64,000 nucleotides of DNA from Rhodocollybia butyracea (Eukaryota > Basidiomycota > Agaricomycetes > Agaricales > Omphalotaceae), in the NCBI GenBank assembly GCA_015501585.1, contig JADNRY010000219.1, positions 38,251 to 102,250 of the forward strand. The letters run 5' to 3'. Every line of letters begins with the position of its first letter. Position 1 is the first letter of the stretch. The notes under the pieces were generated by a model, which was given only the letters and a program-made list of their open reading frames with translations, was not told the DNA's origin and made no database searches. Shown in pieces: positions 1 to 10,455 of this stretch. The position numbers were made by a program, and so were the translations under genes.

Positions 1-135
1 CACTGATACACATAAGTAGCACAGGTAACATGTATGTCCTGATTGGATGCGGTCGTGGTGGACACGCGACTTACATGAGGTGAATCTACCTGCTGCCAGC
101 CATTTTGGACCTTGCTCCTGACGAAGAAAGAAACC

Positions 136-1232
136 ATGGGGTCAACACCTTTTGGGCCCCCTACATTTGTTACTGAAGTAAGTCAACGAACTTTCTGCAG
201 CCTCACCAAACTTACTATCTTTATGTGCAGCCTGCAGGCTTTTTCCTAAGACCGTCGCAAAGTCTTCCTCCTGATAAAATACCATTTAGAGTGAGTTAAT
301 AATGTCCTTCCAATGTCCTCCCCCGGGTCGTATTTTATCAACAATTTCAGAATAGCCCTGTATTCAGCACCCCCAGGAAAAGCATGTACAGGGAATCGGT
401 CCAACTTTTGAAGGATAGCGATGATCAAGGAAGATTAGATTCGGATGGTAGCAATGATGAGGGGAAATTGGATTCGGATGGTAGCGATGATGAGAGGAAA
501 TTGAATGCAGTGAGTACATGTGCAACGTTTCCAACAACAACCGATCTCAAACTATGAAAGGATTCTGTTGGAGGACTGTGTGATGCTGACACGCAGACCA
601 CAGTTATTGATGAAGGAGAAAAAGTAAGTTCTGGCAATATTTAAGCGCGTATATACTCAAACTATCACCTTTCTATTTAAATAGGATATGTTTAATAATG
701 AGAGATCCAAGGGTGAAAAAGAAAATGTAAGCTAACGCATTCCACTGAGGGGCTGAGTATACATACCAAGGCTCTACAGAAGGGATTGCAGAGTCATACC
801 AGTCTTTTAGACAAAGAGGTGAGTATCTACTACAGCTTTTCTCTTATGAAATCTTAACACAAGTAGCGCATTACTTTGGTTATAAACGTACTCTTCCGAA
901 TTGGGACGTTGTGTGATTGGGTGATCTGGCTCAAACTCTTTGGAAATGTTGTACTTGTCACGTTTCAAACCCGATGGCATTTGATGGGATCTTTTCTCCC
1001 CACCGCATATTTTGCCTTCTATTGCACTACCAGGGAAATCCCCACAACCGATGCAGTAAGCGGTTGAATCTTTGGCGTCCCATTCCTTTCCTGATACCAA
1101 ACTTGTCAGCGTGCTGCATTCGCTATAATTTTTGTAGATGCAACCACTGCCGTCGGATCTTTCATCAGTATGCTCCTCATATGTTCAATCGTTGGGGCAA
1201 TTGTCGGTTCCTTGAGCAGAATTCTTACGTAG
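136..1232 (+). CDS. Small multi-pass membrane protein, 8 exons, unknown function
   Basis: Eight exons join in phase 0 throughout: 136-177, 231-290, 351-509, 561-623, 685-726, 771-818, 867-1055 and 1110-1232, giving about 241 aa. All introns are 44-62 bp with GT-AG ends. The N-terminal half is polar, with an acidic internal repeat (LDSDGSNDEGK then LDSDGSDDERK, about residues 55-80). The C-terminal half holds three hydrophobic stretches: around residues 145-165, 170-185 (ending in a short polar CTTREIPTTDA segment), and 205-238. The start ATG at 136 opens MGSTPFGPP. No enzyme motif is visible. The layout (acidic soluble head, paired membrane helices) matches two other genes in this window, at 33895-34991 and 35556-36702, so a paralogous family is likely. 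That relation is inferred from layout and weak sequence likeness. Confidence 0.6.
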
Positions 1233-1295
1233 ACTATTACAGAGATTGAGTACTCGGTAAAGGGATACCATTCAGTAAACTGAAAGAAATTTTAA

Positions 1296-1671
1296 TCAAA
1301 CACCTATCCAATCATCATTAATATTGTAAGCCTCATTTGGTGAGTGCCACTCACCATGGTGCCCTTTGAGTTCTTTCGCAAGACGAGTAACCTCCTCTTC
1401 TTTCATACTTAGACGGGCTGCCAGAGTATTGTTATTCTGCAAAATTCTCACAGCTTCCGCTAGGCCATTATTCTATACAAAAAATCAATGATATAACCGT
1501 TCTACAGCAGAGAGTAATACACGCCTTTTCACGTTCGGATATCCTTTCCGTGATTGCTTTTTCAAGCCGTTCAATTTCCTTGGAAATGTGTGCGATTTCT
1601 TGGTTGTATAAATCCAGTCTTCTCTGCAGCTGGCGTCGTTCCGCTGATTCGTAAGTTACCAAGCGGGGCAT
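1296..1671 (-). CDS. Small coiled-coil protein, 2 exons with probable GC-AG intron
   Basis: Exon 1 (1671-1525) starts MPRLVTYESA and encodes a charged amphipathic helix (RRLDLYNQEIAHISKEIERL). Exon 2 (1472-1296) continues with NNGLAEAVRILQNNNTLAAR and ends DDWIGV. The joined protein is about 107 aa and mostly coiled coil. The only junction that keeps the frame uses a GC donor (AAG/GCGTGT) and a TATAG acceptor, a 52-bp GC-AG intron; a GT two bases downstream would shift the frame into an early stop. A TATATA stretch lies just upstream of the start. Function is unknown; scaffold or regulatory roles are only guesses. Short helical genes with a similar build occur at 3625-4524, 4846-5193 and 23558-24371. 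Confidence 0.5.
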
Positions 1672-1908
1672 GTTGTGAGTGATAATGGATGAACCCAGAT
1701 GAGAACGAAGCCTTATATATAGAGCGTTCACTGGTTTAGTAGATCCCTTTCATGATCATTTTTGGTTGGACCTTTGTGACCAAAAGAACTCCGGGCCTAG
1801 CTAAGTAAACAAAAGACTTTTAGTTTGTTTTAATCAATGAATATATTTTGATATGCCCGAGGCATTCAAGAGTCCTTTTTGTGTATAGAATCAAGACACT
1901 TCAGGCAA

Positions 1909-2026
1909 CCACATATTTGGTCTTATTAGTCTGCACTTTTGTTACATTGACCTTACTAAAAAGACCCAAAAACCTAGGCAAAACCTGGGCAGCTAGGTCA
2001 TGACCTTAATAAGACCAAATATGTGG
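1909..2026. repeat. Hairpin MITE-like element with 20-bp perfect terminal inverted repeats
   Basis: The arm CCACATATTTGGTCTTATTA at 1909-1928 is repeated exactly in inverted orientation at 2007-2026, enclosing 78 bp with no ORF. Inside is a weaker inverted pair around CCTAGG/CAGCTAGG. The size (118 bp), perfect arms and AT-rich surroundings fit a non-autonomous foldback or MITE insertion. No clear target-site duplication could be read. Confidence 0.6.
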
Positions 2027-3624
2027 GTGACTGAACTGATCAAGAAGGGTAGTATAATTATTCGAAGTGAAAAGACTCCAAGCTCTCACTGAATAGGCGG
2101 CTGGAGAGTGCATAAAGATCAAGAAACTCAGCGAGGAAGAACATAGGTAGGATGATCTGAACTCTATCATGCCTACAAAGATTCGGAGACAGCGTTCAAT
2201 AACTTAAGCACGATATGAAATTAATTTCTCCCCTCAAGGTAGGTAGGTAGGTAGGTTTAACCGGCGCGGTCCCATTTAGAAACAGCCGGCTTCCACGCTA
2301 CACATATCGCGCCTTTGATATGTGCCGAGGGCATCCGTCTCCACCGTTGCTGTGTACATAGGTAGGGTCCTGGAACGCACAAAAGCTTTGACGCACACAC
2401 GAGAGGGACTAGTGGGGAACTTAATCCCAACCAGGTCCTCTTTCAAGGTTAAAGGCGCAATGCAGTATGGTCAAATGTGAACTCGGTTTACAACGGCATA
2501 CAACTACAACATAACCAGATATCACTCATCTTGTGTGCTAAGCATTTCCACTCTCGGGACCCAGATATCCCTCTGCGCAAATATGTTGACTACGTTGTAG
2601 AAGTATTTTGCCAGTAACGGCAGTAAACGATCTCTAAACAGTAAGTTTTGCAGCACATCTAAGGGAGGTCAAAGCGTGAGCAAGCTTAGGTGATAGTCTG
2701 CACGTGTTCTGAAAGAAGGTTTGGCGGATTAAAGAAAGTGAGGGGTTACCATTGCATGAAATGAGGGCATGACTTTCCTCTTCCGTCTCAGTCAGACAGA
2801 AACGGCATAGTCGCCATTCACTCAGAATGTAAGGCCTATGTATATCTTTCAGCGTATTGTAACCTCTCTACCGCCAGTGCGTGAGACAACGTAACAAGAC
2901 GGATGTAAGCATCTCTGTGCTTGGGCACTTTGATCAGGGTCAGATAGAGCCTCAGGCATGATGCAGGTGTTGAGATCATCCAGTTGTCGTTAGCGTTAAA
3001 TTACACACAGTGATGGAGGAGGTATAGTCGGGTAGATTCCGGGTTCAATGGGTTGGGTGCAAATGGATAGCTTCAGTGGGTTTGAATTTCATTTCACTGG
3101 TGAGTGCTTGTATTCTGGAGTGGCCCAGACTCATAGGCAGTAATATCCATGTGTTTGGCCGCTGGTGCCTCTGAGTTAGCAGCGTTGGTATTGACTTTAT
3201 TTGGCCAGACAACCAACAACGTGAAACTTTGTGAAAAAGAACATATGTATCGAGTATTCATAATAGATGCAAGGTGTCGAATTGAGCATTTCTGGGTCCA
3301 TAACGCGTAAGTCCCGAAGGATCTGCCGCTAAGGTATACATGTATGTACATCGCACTTAAGCTACATAAAATTCAGTTTAGACTAATCTGCTCAACTAAT
3401 CTGCTTGACTCTACCACTGACGAGTCAAATGCAAGTCGGTAGTGCCGTTTGATCTTGAGTCCGGTACTTAGAACAGGGCAGAACCGGTTGCTCGCCTCAG
3501 GACATCGCCCCCGAGTCCACCCGAGTCCACCCACCTAGCCTCTGTCGTTGCTGGATGCCGAAGTCGGCATATAGATCAAATGACCACAAAGGACCTCGAG
3601 GCTCGAGTCTTTCATCTTTCAGAG
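2027..3624. other. Gene-poor stretch with AGGT microsatellite
   Basis: No convincing exon chain was found on either strand. It contains five tandem AGGT units at 2237-2256. The part around 2750-3060 resembles 55870-56170 on the same strand (shared GGCATAGTC(G/T)CCATT and AATGTA(A/G)G blocks). Read on the minus strand both keep faint protein likeness with many stops, suggesting old copies of the same gene or element. Confidence 0.4.
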
Positions 3625-4524
3625 ATGACCACCACCCAACCTAGCCATTCCAACGAGGCATTATTCAAGGTGATGAGTTTCTTCCTCTTCCCTCAGCTTT
3701 TGCTCTAAAGGCCCTGTGAATTTTCTCCATATCAGGAAGCTGCATCCAACATGTTTTGGATTGTAAGCCCGGCAATTTAACTTTGCTCTGTTTCTTTGAC
3801 CGCATCCAGAACTTGGCTCCGGATCCACAGGAGCTAGAGGACTCTCCTGATATCATAGAGCGACTGGGAAACATGAGCTCAAAGATTTCGTACCTGATTA
3901 TCTCTTTATTACAACTTTATTTACTTCTCCAGAAGATGCGACTCGTATCTGCGGACTCCCTAACACTCGACATTCAGGAGCACAGAGTCAATGAACGCTA
4001 TCAATCGCTTCTGAAGCTCCGGAAATTGCGCAATGAGGGTCAAGCAGAGCTACAGGCGCAAGTGAGTATTTCCGTCTGAAAGGATCCAGGTTTTACGAAT
4101 AATATAAGTATAGCTATCCAACAATATTGTTACAGCCTTTGAGCAGCAACTCGCAATCCTTGACGCCCCTCACCAATCCCATCTGGCTGTCATTCAGTCC
4201 AGGCTCAAAATATTAGCTCATCTTGAGCACAATTGTCTGAGTGGCCAGGTCAGTGACAAAGCCATTGATGCAATCATATCAGAAGATGTAAGGTTCACCC
4301 TCCTGTTAACAATGCCTTTGACATCTTTTCTAGTCTACAGCTTTCGAAAATTTAAAGAGCAGCGCTTTAGCGAAGCAAAGGCAAACTGACCATCTACAGG
4401 TACGTTGGACTTATCATAGGTGTGTGCCGCTCCATCTTGACTGCCTTTTAAGGCTGCCTCTTCTTCCACAAGCAATGCCGCTTCCGACAACGGGCTCGTT
4501 GAAGACAACCCCCCACACAAGTAG
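3625..4524 (+). CDS. Helical/coiled-coil protein, 6 exons, unknown function
   Basis: Exons 3625-3669, 3736-3762, 3810-4061, 4144-4287, 4334-4399 and 4453-4524 join in phase 0 to a protein of about 201 aa that opens MTTTQPSHSNEALFK and ends EDNPPHK. The middle is strongly helical (HRVNERYQSLLKLRKLRNEG; SRLKILAHLEHN), with one leucine-rich segment (SYLIISLLQLYLLLQ, about residues 49-63) that may be a membrane or coiled-coil helix. The fourth exon start is chosen at CTTTGAG/CAGCAA because it preserves the frame with the strong GTGAGT donor. The C-terminal tail is polar and serine-rich. Not recognised as a named family. Confidence 0.55.
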
Positions 4525-4845
4525 AAACTTTTCATTCTCAAACGGTCATTCTTTCAATTAAAGCTCGATTGATCGCTCAGGCTCCTTCAACCTCCTCAAC
4601 CAACACCTTAAATCTTTCTGACAGCATCAGTGCAGGTGGTAAGTCCCTCGTAGAACTTGGCCCTGCTCTGAGATTTCAAACTGGTCAATGTTAGCATCGA
4701 CTTTGCAGCTGAGATCTCAAAATGCTCCAATGACCCTAAAAGCAGGGGGTCCTATCACTGGCCAGTAAGGTGGTTGGGACTCGTGAATGGACTCCTCTGA
4801 CGTCATATTGCATCTAGCAAATTGTATGCAGCTGAATACCTTTCA

Positions 4846-5193
4846 ATGCATCCAGCCACAACTACCCGAGAGTACTCGAAAGTATGGAAGGGCTTGCCAA
4901 TAGAGGTCAAAAGGGTAAGATTTCACAGGGCGCCTTCCTGAGTAACAACTGAACACCTTGTAGCGCTGGGAAAAGAAGGCTAGAGACATCAAGACAGACC
5001 TTAAGAAAGATAAGGGAGACATTGAGAAAGATAAGGGAGACATTAAGAAAGATAAAATATCTTCATGAAACGGTGCGTTTCAGGGACTTTCGGAGATAAA
5101 TTTCACTCAACTTGTTCCTTCTAGGCGTTCCAACTTCCTCGTAAAACTAAGTTCGCACCCTCATTTGTAATGGAGACAATCGACGTAACCTAA
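4846..5193 (+). CDS. Short coiled-coil protein with TLRKIRE heptad repeats, 3 exons
   Basis: Exon 1 (from ATG 4846, MHPATTTREYSKVWKG) is spliced at AG/GTAAGA to an exon encoding three tandem copies of TLRKIRE-like units, then at ACG/GTGCGT to a last exon ending METIDVT, stop at 5191. Total is about 80 aa. The tandem 21-bp repeat (AGAAAGATAAGGGAGACATT and relatives, about 4995-5055) is seen directly in the DNA. It could instead be the 3' part of a longer gene continuing from 3625-4524, because the interval 4525-4845 has some exon-like pieces. Function unknown. Confidence 0.4.
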
Positions 5194-5745
5194 ACAAATA
5201 CTTAATAACAACTGGTCCCACTGTGACAGTACGCGGATGGCACCCTTCATGCGCGCCGTGTCGATACCACATACCAGAAGTAGTTCCGACCAGGCGTTTC
5301 ACTACGCCGTCTCACATCCCCCGATACGCAGTACAAAGTCCCCAAGACAGACACTCATGTATTTGATAAGGTCTAAGGAGGTCATAGAGGACAATATTAA
5401 TAAAGTACCGGTCCAGAGACTTGCTAATGAAATTCGCTGTTTTGAATACCGCCGTAACGGTGTAGACGCAAGGAGATAAAAGCCGTAAGGTTGGGAGGTT
5501 GTGTCACTCTATTGTGTGACAATACCTTGAAAGGCTTCAACCTCCTGCGCTAGTGACTTGAACTTGGTGTTAAAGTACTTCTGTAATTTCACTACCTGAA
5601 CTAAGTGAGAGAAAAAGCTTACCCGTCGACCGTCAGCGTACTTCGCAGTTTCTCGGATGAAACCTACTTTGTACAGCTTCCAGAGTACGGCGTGAAAAGC
5701 ACCTTATGCTAAGCAACAGCAACAAATGTTTTCTTTTCCTTTCAG
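5194..5745. other. Intergenic, no supported gene
   Basis: Holds an 80-codon open frame (5237-5479) without splice context, family likeness or recognisable domain. Nothing else is seen. Confidence 0.35.
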
Positions 5746-6125
5746 CTACTTGATCTGCGCATGGCCGATGTCATCCGCGAAGCACTTCACTGCAAAGACA
5801 GCGCACCCCGCCCTTGTTGAGGCCACATCCGTTGGGACTGCAGCCCCAGTCAAAACCTGCAATGAGAATTTCCGAAGTACTTGTAAAAAATCTGAGCTGA
5901 TCTGAGAGTTTTGTAGAGAAACTGCCAAGAAACTGCATACCTCAATTCCTTGATGTTGATGACGACATTTTTCACTTGTTTTTCTCTCTTGAACGAGTTT
6001 CTTCTGGTTAAACAATTCCATCACTAGCCTCAATGTGAACATAATAGACTTGTCAATTTTGAGAAATACACAACATCCATCGAGTAACGCCAAGCTACCA
6101 AAGTTCTTGAGTGGTACGCCAGTGC
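5746..6125 (-). CDS. Hypothetical protein, 3' two exons, start not resolved
   Basis: A last exon at 5856-5746 (VLTGAAVPTDVASTRAGC..., stop at 5746-5748) is preceded by an 84-bp intron (GTATGC...TTGCAG, 5940-5857) and an exon running from 5941 up to about 6125 (...LALLDGCCVFLKIDKSIMF...). The frame continues across the junction. There is no ATG at the 5' end of the visible exon, so either translation starts at the internal ATG (MFTLRL) or an upstream exon is missing. The first exon is a lysine-rich helix; the second is small and Ala/Val-rich. No family recognised. Confidence 0.4.
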
Positions 6126-6401
6126 TTAGGCACCCTCACAACCTGCAGGTAAGATCTGGATTATTCTGCGTAGTAACCGCATGCTGTAGGCAAACGGGCT
6201 GAACAACCACTAACCCAGTAGCGAGACCCGACAAAAAAAACAAGAAAACAAAAAAAAACGGAGGATGCAGGTTACTGCAGATGGATTCAGAGGCTAGAGA
6301 AACTGCATAGAAAACTGTTGAGCTCTAGTTACACACATTATCAAAACACGAAGTACAAAGTTTTGTAAACAATGGATTTGAAAAATAAAAGGGCCAATAA
6401 G

Positions 6402-7988
6402 CTAGCGGAAAGCCTTAGAACGGCGTGGAATTGAAGCCGCGCGACCAAATACATCCAAAAACGATGAGGTATAGAAGCTTGCCAGCGCGCATTCAAAACG
6501 CTCAACTACAAGACTAGAGCCATGGACTTGGAGGTTCTCCGGCAAGCTCTCGAGCAACTCGGCTGGCCTGTGACCCCTCCAGGTCGACATCACCCTATGC
6601 AAAGCACGCAAAAAGGGTAGATGATCCTCTGATACCTCTGCCGCCAAGCCTTCGTTTCCCTTCAGGTCGTCAACGTTATCAGCGTACCCCGCCCAGCAAG
6701 CATCAAGCACGTCCCTACGGTCCACTGAGCTTCTGTGACTTGTATCAAGTTGACAATCAAGTGAGATCAATTCCTGGCGAAAATTGAGTTCATTGACCTC
6801 CCATAGAATGTGATGGCAGATTGTAGCCTCTGGCGGCTTAGATTGTAGTAGGTTCTGCTCTTTGAAGTCCGTGACCTGAGGTGCAATCGCCTCCAGCTTC
6901 AAGCTAATTGAGCTCCGCTGCAGGGATTTCTCGATGGCCGCCATCACCTGAAGACGTTGGTTACCTCTTTTTGTCTCCTGTTCAGAGGTATTTGGACTCC
7001 AGAAACCTGCAGCGGTATCCAAAAGAACGCGCCATTCATCGCAGGAAAAGCAGAGACTGTCACAAGTCGGGCTGGCGAGAAGATAAAGGACAAGATCACG
7101 CATTCTCAGCCACCCATGAAATAGATTACTCCTTGTCTTGACATCCTGAGGAGTGAGGAAAAAACAAGGAGGTGGAAGATGGTAACCGCTGGCGATCTCG
7201 CTGCTTTTAGAGAGGGTTTGGTTGCAACCTGAGAGTAGATTGAGGGCGTTTTCCCATATCGGAACAGACAGCGGCATTTCAAGAAATGGGTTTACTCGTC
7301 GGCTTGTAACAGGCTTGTTGCGCTGTTGCGTGGGATCTGCAGCTGATAAGTATTCGGACACATGAAGGGACCAATACAAACTCACAAGGCTGGTTACGAG
7401 CGGTGGAAGAAGAGGTGGTGGGAGGCCCTGAAGAAGGTTGAAAAGCATTATGTGCATTCGCGATGCGAGTTTCCGAAGATCCAAAAAGGCCGGGATAATT
7501 GAACAAGGAGCGGACATAAGCTGCCATTGCAATATAGCGCTCTGGCTTTTCAGCGGGGCCATCGTATACAGTTCGACGCGCCGGCGTTGCGTCCCTACAG
7601 TCTATATCATGCCCGGAAGGAAGTGATAACTGCTGCTGAAAACCTTCACTTATGAATGGAACAATTTTGTTAACCCAAGCTTCAGGTGTCTTGGAGACGT
7701 GGCGAACAAACCATACCGGAATACCCAAGTGAAAGAGCAGGTCCAGGTGACCCGAATCCTCTGTGAAAGTTCCAACGATATCAACTGGTTTATGGACTTT
7801 TCTGCGAGCTTCGGCATCTTTGAGTCATCTTTGCCATCTAGGCCCTAACCAATGATTACGGGCATTCAACTCGAGAATTTGTTGCTGAAGACACGCAACT
7901 CGGAGGAAAATCTCTTCTCAAGAAGCTGCGAGATGTAAGCGATCCAGCAGGCGTTTGATTTGCGTGGACCCAGAAGTAAGATACTCGT
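6402..7988 (-). pseudogene. Decayed gene of a fungal family of unknown function, interrupted by an LTR element
   Basis: The minus strand reads ILLLGPRKSNACWIAYI, then LQQQILELNARNHWLGPRWQ, KPVDIVGTFTEDSGHLDLLF, GIPVWFVRH, then after a clean 49-bp intron (7385-7337, GTGAGT...CTGCAG) a long exon ending SKAFR at 6402. This string resembles a large, uncharacterised agaricomycete family (my recollection; no name given). Breaks: the 5' part stops at the LTR border at 7988/7989; a 1-nt frameshift lies near 7886-7900; an in-frame TGA sits at 7825-7827 (between GPRWQR and LKDAEA). Downstream of the TGA the frame is open for roughly 450 residues, so decay is recent or the 3' part is still used. Confidence 0.6.
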
Positions 7989-8176
7989 TGTTATGACTCG
8001 ATCAATAGTCTCGTCCAAACCTTCACAGTACGTAACTCGGCAGTAAAAATGATAAGAGAAATTAATGAGATTATAGAGCAAGCCTTTCTGTTCGTTGAAA
8101 CCGCTAGGCAAAAAATATAGACTCAAACAACTAGGCTCAAGTACAGTTAGTAACTAGTTTGTAATAAAAAACTCAC

Positions 8177-8605
8177 AGAAGTTATTATTTGGAGATAGCT
8201 CGACAAATAATAATAAGATTACCCTCGGAGATGGCTCGACAAGCAGTAATATGAATCAGAACTAGTACTCGGAGATGGCTCAACAAGTAGTAGTGAGTGT
8301 GGTGTCTAATACTCGGAGATAGCTGAACAAGTAATAGTGAGTGCGATGTCTAATACTTGGAGATAGCTCAACAAGTAAGAGGAAGTTGCAACTCGGAGAT
8401 AGCTCAACAAGTAAGAGGAAGTTGCAACTCGGAGATAGCTCAACAAGTAAGAGGAAGTTGCAACTCGGAGATAGCTCAACAAGTGGCAATTAAAGAAGTA
8501 TTCACTAGGAGATAGCTCAACAGGTGAATGTTAGTGGATACAACTTGGAGTTAGCTCAACAAGATGTATAAATGTGTATTGTAGCTTGGAGATAGCTCAA
8601 CAAGA
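8177..8605. repeat. Minisatellite inside the LTR, about 11 units
   Basis: A core like CGGAGATAGCTCAACAAGTA recurs every 35-45 bp, about 11 times here; spacers vary, and three consecutive units share the spacer AGAGGAAGTTGCAACT. The other LTR (12933-13280) has about 9 units, so copy number changed after insertion or by unequal exchange. Confidence 0.8.
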
Positions 8606-8739
8606 TACAATGAGTTGGTCTGGTGATTCACACAAGTGATAACAGCAAACAAGTGGGGGTTTGGATTTAAGAAAAATAATACGTCTAACGTACATTGGTA
8701 AATCTAGACTACTTATATACTGTGCAATGTGTACTAGTT

Positions 8740-9060
8740 AGGAAATGCTGCGGAATGACTAGATTTGAGTCATAACTGCGGAAATACTGCGGATGAGTCA
8801 GTCTGACTATGTAATGCTGTGCAATGACTAATATTGAGTCATGTATGTGGAACCGTAGTTGACTCAGATATCTGGCGGTGCAATGACTGATATTGAGTCA
8901 TTGATGTAAAGAGGCTATGCAATGATGTCATAGCTGTGGAGCAGTGATGTGATATCATAACTGCGGAGCAATGGAATGACATCATGATTGTGGAGTAGCA
9001 AGATGACATCATAGTTGTGGAGCTAGAATGATGTCATGACTGTGCAGACTGTGCAGTGAC
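8740..9060. promoter_or_regulatory. Array of TGAGTCA and TGATGTCA/TGACATCA motifs in the LTR
   Basis: Repeated matches to the Gcn4/AP-1 half-site TGAGTCA (for example TTGAGTCAT, GATGAGTCAGT, TTGACTCAG) are followed by CRE-like ATGATGTCAT and ATGACATCAT. In minus-strand orientation these lie in the U3 part of the LTR, upstream of where transcription should start. Binding by a fungal bZIP factor is inferred from motif likeness only. Confidence 0.5.
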
Positions 9061-9228
9061 TGTTAAAGATCATTCTGGTGTTCTGGAAGAATGTGTGCAG
9101 CATTAACCCAAATGGTGTTGAATAACTAATGAATGTAAAATGTTAAGTAGAAGTATTAATGATAGTGTTCATAGTTGGTTACAGAAGAAAAAAGATTGGG
9201 TGTATAGGATTTAGATCCGGGTCATAAC

Positions 9229-9243
9229 AGTACTCCCCCCTTA
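9229..9243 (-). other. Polypurine tract of the LTR element
   Basis: Directly inside the 3' LTR the minus strand reads CTTAAGGGGGGAGTAC, the expected place and composition for second-strand priming. This fixes the orientation of the element. Confidence 0.75.
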
Positions 9244-10455
9244 AGGCCGAAACCCTCTGAGGCCACATAGGAGTTAGGTTATCCGGTCATAGTTAGTGGA
9301 ATTGCACCTATCAGTTGCATCTCAAGTAAAGATGTTCATGAGTTCAAGCATCCTGACTTCAAATGGTGGTTAAGTGATGGCCTGTTAATTGGTCATTAAT
9401 TGGACATTAGTGTCGTTAGTGTCATTACTGTAATTGGTGTATTTTCCATGCCACATTAGTTGCATCAGACCTGGGACAATAAACATCATGATTTCAATAG
9501 TACATCAGCATGTTGGGCGGTACTATGTCCATGGATCTGATTTATGGGAAGTCCATCAATCAAAATGATTGTTTCAAATTTTTCTGATTGCTTGATTGCA
9601 TACAGCTGTTTGCATATCAGTGATTTGATGGTGGCTTTGATGTCAATTGGTGCTGTCTGATTGATGATTTTTATGGGAATAGTGGACTTTCGGACATTTC
9701 ATTTCCTGAACTTGAAACTTGTCACTGTAGTATCTGCGTCTTGGACACAGATCCATGCATTTCAGTAAGCATTAATACCAATCTGGTATTTGAATCTCAT
9801 GTTGTCCAAGTGGCGAGAATTGGAGATGTATCATTATTTTATGACCAAGTTATGACTTGATGCGATATTGATGAGGTGTATTATTAGATGAAAAAGCGGG
9901 TATGATATAGCTGTTTCATCTTAGGTTGGTCTGAAACTCATCAAATCGTCCAAGAACTTTCTTCCTTTCCCCTTCTCATTCAGCATTTTTACATGTCTTT
10001 CAAAGCTTGTTCATTTCCTGATGTTTTTTCTTCAGTTTCTGGGCACACTATCTGCTATAACTAGTGGCATTTGGTCAGAGATTATTGGGTAGCGTTGACA
10101 TTCTTTGTGGTTTTTTTTTTCTGGTGAGAACTCTCAGTAGCACAATACATGGTGCATTGCTTTCTATAGAGTCGGAGTATATGGCATAATTCAAGGCATA
10201 ATTGGGCTTATTTGACCAATAATCTCATTTACAATCATTGGTGAAAGGTGAGGCATAGATATTGGATAAAATCTGCAAAAACCTGTTAATTGATTTTGCT
10301 CTGCAGATAGATGTATTGAGGTGGGTTAAAATCATGGAAATAATTTCTGGTGATGTTTCCACTTGAGTTGCAAGCAGAGTTATTGGGGTGTAATCATTGT
10401 GACTATGAGCATCTGGTTATTGAGATGCTAGGATGTTTATCTGGTCGATGTCCTT
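9244..10455. other. Internal non-coding part of the LTR element where pol is absent
   Basis: About 1.2 kb between the gag stop and the polypurine tract has no open frame of note and no RT or integrase motif in any frame. It is AT-rich with several T runs. Confidence 0.6.

Larger units (their letters stand above)
7989..9228 (-). repeat. 3' LTR, complete, 1240 bp
   Basis: Bounded by TGTTATGAC on the left and GTCATAACA on the right, a perfect inverted pair. Contains a minisatellite (8177-8605) and an array of bZIP-like sites (8740-9060). Up to about 8870 it matches the truncated LTR at 12733-13547 with scattered substitutions and different minisatellite copy number. Confidence 0.85.

Noticed and set aside
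5237..5479. 80-codon open frame
   Set aside because: No family likeness and no exon partners.
8177..8605. CRISPR-like array
   Set aside because: Units vary, spacers are themselves repeated, it lies inside an LTR, and the genome is eukaryotic.
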